Part shown: positions 55,979 to 64,000 of the stretch, in pieces
How the letters are laid out: every line of letters starts with the position of its first letter
Position numbering within the stretch: the first letter of the stretch is position 1
From: Pyropia yezoensis
Taxonomy: Eukaryota > Rhodophyta > Bangiophyceae > Bangiales > Bangiaceae
Assembly: GCA_009829735.1 (NCBI GenBank)
Contig: CM020618.1
Location: forward strand, 11,251,119 to 11,315,118
Direction of reading: 5' to 3'
DNA: 64,000 nt
Notes under the pieces: model-generated
What the model was told of the DNA's origin: nothing
The model's input: the letters and a program-made list of their open reading frames with translations, nothing else
Database searches by the model: none
Made by a program: the position numbers and the translations under genes

Positions 55979-57107
55979 CTATGGTTGTTTGAGGAGCGAG
56001 TCCGACTCAGAGTCGTAGCCCACGGTAAACCATGGGTGCTTCTTGACCTTTGAGAGGGAGAACCGCTTCTTCGGGTTCTTCTCCAACAAGTGGGTGATTA
56101 GGTCCTTGACGCCAACCGTTCCTGTAGTCAGGTAGGACGGGTAGTCCACGGTACCCTCGTTAACCTTGTCCAGTAATACGTCGTCATCCTCGTCGTAAAA
56201 GGGCTGCTTGCCCGTCACCATCACGTAGAGGATGACACCGCAAGACCATGCGTCGTTTTTCCGGCCGTCGTAGCCTTCCTGACTTCCGTTCCACACCTCA
56301 GGGGCGCAGTAGTGGGGTGATCCGCAGTTGGTGTGCAGCAGGTGCGCCCCGTAGTCCTTCATGGCAGAGAAGCCGAAGTCAGTGATCTTGAGCTCCCCAT
56401 TGGTGCCGAGCAGCAGGTTCTCGGGCTTTAGGTCTCTGCGCAGGCGCCAAGGGCCAACGAGAGAGGGGACAGCGCGCAACAAGGCGCAGCAGTAAAAAAA
56501 AACAACAAGCATACAACCCAACCACACGAGGAAGAGGCACCTCAATCGAGAGCGGTTAGTGATACGTCACGGGCGTGGCGACTCCTACCGCACCGCCAAG
56601 GGTCTCAACCAGCCCAGGAATCAGCCGATGACCGCCCCCACAACGAAAGACAACCTCTGCGAGCTGTCACCGCAAGCCCGCAACCCACACCCCACCATCC
56701 CACCACCTTCCAACGTACCTGTGATAAACCCCTCGGTGGTGACAGTAGTGTACCGCGTCAATGAGCTGCTGAAAGTACTTGCGCGCCACGTCCTCGTCTT
56801 GCTTGCCGTTCTTCACGATGCTTTCAAACAGCTCGCCACCGCGAACCAGCTCCATTACCATGAATACCCGCTTGGGGCTGTATAGCACATCCTTGAGCGA
56901 CACAATGTTGGGGTGGTCAAGCGCCTTCATGATCCCAATCTCCCGCTTGATGTCCACATTTGAGTCCCCGTCGTCCTCGAGCATCTCTTTCTTCACAATC
57001 TTGATGGCAGACTGCTCCCCCGTCTCGCGGTGGACCGCCAACTTGACCAGCCCATAGTTGCCTCGTCCAAGTGTTGCGCCCAGCTCATACGGGCCGACGC
57101 GCACCAT
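55979..57107 (-). CDS. CAMK/SNF1-type Ser/Thr protein kinase, catalytic domain only, two exons
   Basis: Exon 1 is 57107-56719; the intron is 56718-56436 (GTACGT...GCGCAG); exon 2 is 56435-55979, giving 281 aa. The glycine loop is LGRGNYGLVKLA, the catalytic Lys is AIKIVKKE, and the hinge is VMELVRGGELFE. The splice falls inside the catalytic loop, joining YCHHRGVYHR to DLKPENLLL. Then TDFGFSAM, the T-loop HTNCGSPHYCAPEVW, DAWSCGVILYVMVTGKQPF and HPWF at the domain end. It resembles CIPK/KIN1/BRSK kinases but stops ~15 residues after the kinase fold, without NAF, UBA or KA1 regulatory domains. Either a stand-alone kinase or regulated by a partner. The GSPHYC T-loop points to LKB1-type activation by Thr phosphorylation (family inference). 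Confidence 0.94.
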
Positions 57108-59759
57108 TGCCGGGGCGGAGCCCCGCGGCCAAGGGGGGGGGCCGCTGCTGCCGAGGGGTCGAGCCGTGCAGTGGGTACAAAGCGGCAGGGACGACTGCCA
57201 ACGACCGGCAGGCGGTAAGCACTCAGCCCAGAGCACAGCAGAGTGCTGCAAGACGCCCACCAACGTCGTTTTGTGTCCACCGCGTTGACCGACGTCAGGC
57301 GGGCGTCCAAAAAGGTAGCCAAAGGGCAGCACCAGCAGCGACCAGCCGGGGCGCTCCAGGCACACAACACCACCACCACGGGGAGAGGTGGGTCCCGTCC
57401 GCCCACCACAACACCACTTCCACCGCGGAAAGCTGCACGCTACCGCCAAAAGACTGCCAGGCGCCGCTGGCGGGCCCTCACCGCCCGCCCGTCCGTCGCA
57501 AGCACTCGGCGTTCCCCGCCGAAGGGAAACGAAAAGCGGCGCGCGTCACCCGAAGTCACGGGTCCGCCGCCAGAGGTAGGCCCCACGCACTCAACCCCCC
57601 CCCCCCCACGCAACACACTCGGCGCCAAATCGATTCGAGCAGGGTGTACCGGTCGTTGTGCCGCACGCCGCGCACGCGCAGCAATGAGTCAGGGAGATAG
57701 GGTGACTGCCCCGGCTACCACAAGCGGCGCAAAGCGCGCCAGGTCCTCTCGGCAGTCCCAGCTTGTGTCTCAGCCACCACAACACCAGCAGCCCACGGGA
57801 ACTGAGGATGGCGCGCAGCAGCAGCCGCCTCGGGTCGATGGGAAGGAGCGGTGGGGGGGGGACTTGCCGCAACGAGAGCGAGCGAAGAGGCCCGCCCCTG
57901 GAGAGGCGGGAGAGACCTGAGGTCACCTCACGGTGGGAGGAGTGGACGGAGAGGCGCAGCTCGGGGGGAGCGCCGCAGCGAGAAAACGCAAGAGAGGAGA
58001 GCCACCACACCCTCCGTGCACGGGCCGCCTACCCGCCGCTTGGGCCCGGCAAGTAGCGGCAAAAAGCGGTTGTAGCGAGCGGCCCAGTAGCGGGCAACAG
58101 CAGGTCGAATTTTCCGCAGCGCCCGCCGGGATAGACGGAAAGGGGGAACCGGCCGGCGCCAACACTGGGGGCGCCAACGCCACCTGCAGGCACCCCCAAA
58201 CGCAGAGATTCCAGCCCCCGCAGCGGCCGCACTCACCACATGAGCTGCGTGCCAACCCGTGCGAGGAGCGTGCACAGGGAAGGCAAAGAAAGAGGGGCGG
58301 TGCAGCGGCGCTGGGTGCGGGGAAGGGGGGGGAGGGGGATGGGGGAAGGAGGGCAAGCGCAACGGCGGTCCGAGCAGCCTGCTCTGCCAACCCCTTAGCA
58401 CCAGCTGGCCAAGGAGGCTGCACCCACCCAACCTGGCCGACGAGCCCGCCCGCGGCTACAACCGCCGCCCACGTGTCCAGAGAGGCTGTTTGGCCCGTCT
58501 TCGCCCCCCAGCGCTACCCCCTGCGCAGCATCAACCACCTGCAAGGCAGCCCCCTCCCACGCCGCGAACGGAACGGCAACAGCGGGCCGCCCCGCAGTCT
58601 GCACTGGGGGAGTGGCCCGAAAGTCAACTAGACACCAGACCAAATGCAAGCCCAAGGAGGGGAGGCGGGAGGGCGGGGTGGGAGAGGGGGGGGAGGACGG
58701 TGGTGGGTGCAGTGGAGGGGGCGGAAGGAAGGAGGGAGAGGGAGGGCAGGACAGGCCAGTCGTCGCCGACCGCAACCGAAATATTTGCTGCTCCTGGAAG
58801 TGACGAATGCAGGTGCCACCTCCACCGCGGAGGTTCACTGCGAGTGAGTGGGGGGGAGGGCGGGGAGGGGGGGCGACGGGGGCAAAGCGGTAGATGTGGC
58901 GGTCAAGGACGGAGCGCTGACGTGTTGACCAGACGGTGGAGCGCCCGTGTGTTCAGCACACAGGCCTGGGGAGGCGAAGGGGTCGGCAACGACTCGCGGG
59001 GATGGGCTGAGAGAGCCCACTCTCCCTCTCCTTGTCAACCCAGCTGGTTGTGGTGGACATACTGTTATGACTTACACCATCGATGACGCCACACGCGAGC
59101 GACAGCAGATCCCAACCAAGTTCAGTGAACACTTGGCTTCATGGCTTCAAGTAACTACTGCCACGTTTCGTAGGCACGCCGGCGTGAGGCGTGGGGTGGG
59201 AGGCGGGAAGGGGGTTTGCGGAAGCGCCGGCGTGGGCGGCGCCGTCTGTGCCAACCTGCCGCTCCAGTCGCCTTCCCCGCCCACCCTCCTCTACGGCTGG
59301 CTACCGGTCAACAGACGCGGCTACATGCTACTTGACCGGCCGGGCCGACCCCTCCTCTGCTGGCCAGGGACGGGAGCGTCCTTCTTGCCGCGCCCCCTTC
59401 CCTCCCCTCACCCCCTTGGGCGCGCTTCCGCGGGAGGGCTGTTCCGTCTTGTCTTCTTGTTGTGCGTCGGGAGGTAGCCGACGCGGTCCTTGTTTTTCTT
59501 TTGCATGGAGTTTGAGCTCTTCCCCATGGTGGCCACCACCCCTCTCTTCCCCGGTTCGTAGGAGATTCCGCCTGTGACCAGACCCTAACTGGCACTTCGC
59601 AAGCGAGGGTGGCGCTGACGGCAGCAGCGTCCCGGCTGCCGCCACGCCCACCGCGGCCGTCGACGGTGGGGCGGCGGGAGCGGCGACCGCCGCGGCGGGG
59701 TGGGTCGCTGCAGCGGGCGGCGCCGGCGGCTCCCCTCCCCTGCCGCGGCCTACCTGCCC
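57108..59759. other. 2.6-kb region without a supported gene
   Basis: It holds the kinase promoter, then GC-rich low complexity with G-runs (58318-58345, 58670-58760). Open frames overlap on both strands and have no motifs. A less GC-rich stretch at 59050-59160 (plus) reads VMTYTIDDATRERQQIPTKF but has no family assignment. Confidence 0.4.
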
Positions 59760-61480
59760 GCCGCGGAGGCGGCGGTCACGGCCATCTACGCGCTCGACGA
59801 CGCGCCCGAGGAGCGCATCCGCCGCGCGCGCTTGCCGCCGTGGTGTCGGCGGTCTTGCGCAGCGGCATGGATGCCGCGGCTGCTCTGCCCGCGGACTCGG
59901 ACATCGGCGCTGTCGCTGTGTCGCTGACGCCGACGCCGACGCCGACACACCGGCGGCCACGACAGACGCACCGGCTGCCACGAGTGGCACAGACACACAC
60001 GGCGCCACCGCCGCGGCCACCGACGACGGCAGCGGCGATGCCGACGCTGCCGCCAGCGACGCAGGCGGCGGCGGTGGCGCGCCCCCCTCCCCCCCCCCGA
60101 CACCCCCCACCGAAGGCACGGAGCCGGCCGCACCCGCCGTGGCCGCCGCTGAGGAGACGGACGCGAACGGGAGCGGGAACGGCCGTGCGGCGGCGGCGGC
60201 GTCCGTGACGCTTGTCGCGGCCCGCCTCGGGTGGTCCCTCCACGTCGGCGGCACCACGGCCGCCAGCGGCGGCAAGGAGGGGGTGCCGCGCCTTGCTGAC
60301 GGCGAGGCGGATGCGGCGCTTGGCACGGCGGTCGCCGAGCTGGCCGGGCCCGCCGGCGCTGCGAGCGCCCTGCACCCCGCAGCTGGGTCGGCTGCTGGCC
60401 ACGGGGGGGGGGGGCGCCGGTGGCGGTCGCGGCGCCTGCTGCGGCGGCGGCGGAGCACGTGGCGGCTCTGTCCGCCGAGCTGGCCAAGGCGCTGCTGCCG
60501 GCGGTGGCGGTGGCGGTGACGGTGGCGGCGGCGGCGGCGGGCCGGGGGTGGGGTGGGGGGGAGAGCGGAGGCCACCGCCGCAGAGTGGTGCCGCTGCCGC
60601 CGCTGATGCCGCTGCCTGAGGGCGAGCGGTGGCGGCGAAGGCGGCGGCGGTAGCGTGGCCAACCCCCCCCCCCCCCCCCAGCGGCAGCCGCCCGCGCGTC
60701 CTTCGGCGTGGCCGCCATTGCTGCCGTCGGCGACCTTGTCGCCCGCTACCCCTCCGCCGCCACCGACGCGGCGGGGGCCATCCTCGCCGCCACCCCCGCC
60801 GACGCCGACGCGCGGGTCCGCCCCGCGGGCGCTCTGTGTCTTGGCCGCCTCGTGCTGGGTGATTGGCTTACGGCGCCGGGGGGGTCGTGGGCGGGCTCGC
60901 CGCCGCGACGGCGGATGGGTAGCCACGCGTCGCCGCGGCGGCGCGGGCGCCGCTTCGGTGCCTCGAGACCATGGCGCCGGGGGCGGTGTACAAGCGGCTG
61001 CCAGAGGCGCTGCCGGCGCTGTTGGTGAGGCGGGTGGCGGCGCTAGCGTCAGCAGACGGCGGCTGCAAGGGCGGGGGGGGAGGTACATTCCTCGCCGGCG
61101 CTGGACGGGACGCGCTTGCGGGTGGTGATGGCGTTTCCCCTCGGCTGGTGTCGTCTGACTGCAACGCCGAGGCATTGGTGGGTAAGCTGCTGGCGCACCT
61201 CGCGGGCATCTGCCAGCCCGACGAGGAGGCGGCCCCCTCCGGAGAGGAGCGGGGGGGAAAGGAGGTGGACACTACCCCAGCCGTGGCCACTGCCAACGCG
61301 GCCACCGCCACCGCCACCACGGCGGCCGCCGCCGCCACTGACGGCGATGGCGGCACGCCACAGCGGGGACTCGCTGTCGCAGCCACCCGCCGACGAGGAG
61401 GACGACGGGGAGCCGCTGCCGCAGCCGCCCGCCGACAACAACGAGGACCCCCTCTCGCATCCCGTCGGTGACGTTGCCAG
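59760..61480 (+). pseudogene. Condensin CAP-D2/Cnd1-like HEAT-repeat coding region, frame-broken
   Basis: Separate plus-strand segments match, in order, features I recall from condensin subunit D2. AVTAIYALDDAPEERIRR lies at about 59770. AAIAAVGDLVARYP followed by ARVRPAGALCLGRLVLGDWL, as in the Cnd1 domain, lies at 60711-60870. APGAVYKRLPEALPALL is at 60974 and CNAEALVGKLLAHLAGIC at about 61159, like the CAP-D2 EALV.KLC block. The frame changes exactly at a seven-G run (60878-60884), and a TAG (60920-60922) follows in the restored frame. Condensin I/II D2 is a non-SMC subunit that loads condensin on mitotic chromosomes. The locus is Ala/Gly-inflated, and an essential gene is unlikely to be dead, so consensus errors are a serious alternative. 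Low complexity limits certainty, and the true 5' end is not defined. Confidence 0.5.
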
Positions 61481-61960
61481 CGACGCCAGCGGCGAGCCGG
61501 ACGCCGCAGTGCCGCCGGCGGGGCACCCTGCCGCCGCCGCCGCCGCCGCCGCCACCGCCGCCACCACCACCACCGCCGCCGCCACCGCCGCCCACCGCCG
61601 TGGAAATCCGCCGCCGCCGCCCTCCGCCGCCCGACGCGACGTGACCGACTGCCTGTCCGTGACGCCCGCTCGCCACAAGCGCCCGCCCGCTCCCCCGCCT
61701 CGGCGAATGCGGTGGCGGTGACAGCCTGGCAGAGGGGGCGTGAACGGGAGAGCAGCGGGGTCCCTCCCCGCCCTGCGCCGCCCCGTGGCGACGGGCCGGC
61801 CGCCGCCGCGACGCTGTCGCCCCCCGGGGGCGGGCCCGCCGCCCAGTCGCGTGGCGGCCCCGTGACCAGTGCCCGTGTCCCATTGACCATGCGTGGCGGC
61901 CCCGCCGGCCGTGGGCGGCGGCGGCGGCCGCCAGGGGCGACGGCCGTGGGGTCGCGCGGA

Positions 61961-61991
<31 letters not shown>

Positions 61992-63252
61992 CGTAGGCGC
62001 TGACCAGCAGCGCCGGTGCAAACGCGGTCGTCTCAAACGCGTCCAAGCCCAGCACGTCCCGCGGGCTCTGCTGGGGGTCCTCCGTCCGGCCTCGGAGGGG
62101 GGGGACACGCCCGCCACTGAGCAGGGGGGGGGGGGGGGGGGGGGGGGGCAGGGGTGGACAGGCCGTCGTAGCAAGCCGAGGCAGCCGGCTCACTTCACAG
62201 CCCCCAGAATCAAACGGGGAGCGCGTACCTCTTCGGGGGCGAAGGGGAGTTGGGCGGGGGCGGCGGGCTCATCACACACGCGAGCGCCGCCCGGTCCAGC
62301 CAGCAGGCCGTCCTCCGCGGGGGGACAAGGGAAGGCCCGCATGGGATGGGGGTGTTGGCGGACGGGATGGGCAGACGGTGGGCACCGAGGGCACGCGGGG
62401 GGTGCCTGCGACGTGTGGGAGGCGACCAGAGGGAGGGGAGGGGGAGGGCAGGGCGGGCTGGACCACCGACCGGCCGGCTTGTTCTTAATAGCGGCGCGTC
62501 GGGGGCGGAGAGAAACCCGGGTGCAAGGCAGAGCGGGCCCGACCGCGGAATGACAAGCGCGGGAGGTGGCGGGTATGTAGCCCCACAGGACCCCACCGCG
62601 AGCGAAAAGGGGGAGGGCGCGGGGACCGGGGGGGGGGGGGGAGGGGGGGGGAGGGGGAGGCCGCCGCTCATGGCGCCACGCCTCTGGCGTCGACGGATGA
62701 GAAGGAATCCTCTTCCAAACACTGTCACTGAACTGTGTGCGCGGTTGAGAAAAGAATACAAGCAGCACGACCCGGGTGGGGGTACCCCCAACAACAGCCA
62801 ACGGTACGCGGGCAGGAGGAGCAGGCACGTGCGGGGAATGGTGGTTTTCACCCGCCAGGCCACCGCCCTGACCTGACCCCCCCCTCGCCAACCTATTCTC
62901 TCCGCGCCCATCCAGTGGCGCACCGCAGGCGCGGGTGGAGGGGGCGGGGGTTAGGGAAGGCTGGGGGAGGCGGCGGTCATGGCCGTATGTACATAACCGC
63001 CTGGTACTCGGCCACCGGCCGACCTCCATCCCCGCCGCTGGCAGTGGAGAGACGCCCAGCGTGCCCCCCCCGCAGGTGGACACGGCCGGCAGTCACAGCG
63101 GCAGCGCCGCCCACGCCGCCGGGGCTGCGTCGGGTATCCCCTGCACGCCCGCCCGCCGTGACCCTAGCGTGTCTCCAGGGGGCACCGGTGTCCCACCCGG
63201 CCACAAAATCCCCCCGCGCGCGCGCCGAGCCGCCGCACCGCCGCGGCGGGCG
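61481..63252. other. GC-rich low-complexity region with long homopolymers
   Basis: The first part may encode a Pro-rich tail of the condensin-like locus (to about 61720). Homopolymers of 29 C (61961-61989) and 25 G (62124-62148) follow. Open frames beyond are compositional. No gene is supported. Confidence 0.5.
61961..62148. repeat. Paired homopolymers: 29 C then 25 G
   Basis: Poly-C at 61961-61989 and poly-G at 62124-62148 could pair as a 25-bp hairpin around a ~134-base loop, or form G-quadruplex/i-motif structures. Lengths are unreliable in most sequencing chemistries. Confidence 0.9.
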
Positions 63253-63999
63253 TCACGCCCCCGCCGGTGGCCCAGTCTTGGGCCGCTTGGCCGGGCGCCC
63301 CCCCTTCCTCCGCCCCCCCCCACAGGCGCACCCCGCCGCCACGGCTGGGCCGGCCGCCGCCGCGGCTGCCGCCGCACCCGCCGCCGCCCCCGCCCTGCCC
63401 GCCGCACCCGCCGCCGCCCCCGCCCTGCCCGCCGCACCCGCAATGGCAATGGCCACAACGGGCGGGGACGGGGCGGCCGCCTCGCCCAGACCAGCCGGCA
63501 CCAGCAGCACGTCCCCGATGCGCACGTCCACCGCGGGCACCGACTGGCCGCCCAACACAACCGGCGCCGCGGCGGGCACCGCCCACACCGCCCCGTCGGC
63601 GGTCGTCAGGGAGAGCACCAGGGCGCCGGCCGGACCCGCGGGTCCGGCGCGGGGGGGGCGGGTGGCCCCAATTGGCGCCGCCCGCCGAGCACCGGTGGCG
63701 GCGGCGGCGGCGGCGGCGGCGGCAGCCGCGGCCGCCGGGGGCGCGGCGGCGGCGCCCGCAGGGGGCACCGCGGCCAGGAACGCGTCAGCGCGGCGAGCGT
63801 CGGTCTGGGCGTCCTCCCACGCTTGGCGCAGCCGCCGCGCGGCGGCGTCGCACGTGGTCACCCGCACCACCGCGCGGGGCTTGCGCCCCGACACGGTGAC
63901 GGTGGTGGTCCACCCGTTCCCGGTGGGGGGGAGCTGCGCCGCCGCGGCGTGCGCGGCGGCCGCGCAGTCATAGCGCATGTCGTGGTAGTCTTCGGACAT
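63253..63999 (-). CDS. Ala-rich hypothetical protein with AT-hook-like tail
   Basis: 248 aa from the ATG at 63999-63997, the last bases of the window; the gene may extend further upstream. An N-terminal folded-looking segment (WTTTVTVSGRKPRAVVRVTT, then an amphipathic helix ARRLRQAWEDAQTDARRADAF) is followed by poly-Ala. A beta-rich block reads VLSLTTADGAVWAVPAAAPV and SVPAVDVRIGDVLLVPAGLG. A repeat AAAGAAGRAG follows (30-bp tandem duplication at DNA level near 63380-63440). The end is CGGGRRKGGRPAKRPK, whose GRP core flanked by Lys/Arg resembles an AT-hook. No family is recognised. Confidence 0.4.
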   Translation of the reverse strand: MSEDYHDMRYDCAAAAHAAAAQLPPTGNGWTTTVTVSGRKPRAVVRVTTCDAAARRLRQAWEDAQTDARRADAFLAAVPPAGAAAAPPAAAAAAAAAAAAATGARRAAPIGATRPPRAGPAGPAGALVLSLTTADGAVWAVPAAAPVVLGGQSVPAVDVRIGDVLLVPAGLGEAAAPSPPVVAIAIAGAAGRAGAAAGAAGRAGAAAGAAAAAAAAGPAVAAGCACGGGRRKGGRPAKRPKTGPPAGA

Positions 64000-64000
64000 T

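Noticed and set aside
59328..61175. 615-aa minus-strand Pro/Ala/Arg-rich frame
   Set aside because: Antisense to the condensin-like blocks, with no motif; typical shadow in GC-rich DNA.
1..64000. CRISPR array, bacterial operon or rRNA/tRNA genes
   Set aside because: Tandem repeats here lack unique spacers of constant length, gene structure is eukaryotic with introns, and no rRNA or tRNA could be recognised by eye (tRNAs could be missed).

Overview
The window is nuclear DNA from a photosynthetic eukaryote with a very GC-rich genome. Gene families are eukaryotic (glutamate receptor-like channel, CAMK/SNF1-type kinase, PTC7-type PP2C, P450, condensin), and introns are few and short (about 140-280 bp) with GT..AG borders. 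A nucleus-encoded thylakoid-lumen protein with a twin-arginine transit signal shows that the cell has a plastid. A bangiophyte red alga or a chlorophyte would fit; the sequence alone does not decide. UAG is a normal stop here: the receptor, UvrB, the lumen protein and the kinase all end in TAG.

Layout. 0.1-3.6 kb: minus-strand zinc-knuckle ORFs, one of them frame-broken. 4.8-5.2 kb: a ~35-bp minisatellite. 6.0-7.8 kb: a decayed pogo-like DDE transposase. 8.7-13.0 kb: an intact 1441-aa ionotropic glutamate receptor-like channel, preceded by a 128-bp tandem duplication. 13.85-43.25 kb: a transposon-like block holding (i) a two-exon Gly/Ala-rich unknown gene (+), (ii) a two-exon PIF1-type helicase (-), (iii) long low-complexity DNA, and (iv) a KDZ/Zisupton-type transposase (-) with a SWIM zinc finger, interrupted by two in-frame UAG codons. 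An 83 %-identical 41-nt hairpin-bearing module lies at each edge in inverted orientation. 43.5-63.999 kb: host genes, namely PTC7-like PP2C (+), bacterial-type UvrB (-), P450 (+), thylakoid TPM/TLP15-like protein (+), CAMK-like kinase (-), a frame-broken condensin CAP-D2-like locus (+), and an Ala-rich ORF (-) at the edge.

The 10.5 kb before the 500-N gap (16183-26672) repeats almost perfectly right after it (27173-37674). The duplication stops exactly at both gap edges, and the differences, mostly homopolymer indels, cluster near those edges. The best reading is two overlapping contig ends (or haplotigs) scaffolded without merging, so there is probably one transposon of about 18 kb rather than two copies. 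Several broken frames elsewhere sit in or beside G/C homopolymers and may be consensus errors.

The most interesting biology is the transposon: a KDZ/Zisupton-like transposase with a PIF1-family helicase and an unknown Gly/Ala-rich protein as apparent passengers, candidate hairpin ends, and conserved UAG codons placed so that the putative catalytic Glu lies beyond the second stop. The second notable point is a complete eukaryote-encoded UvrB with a ~440-residue N-terminal extension.
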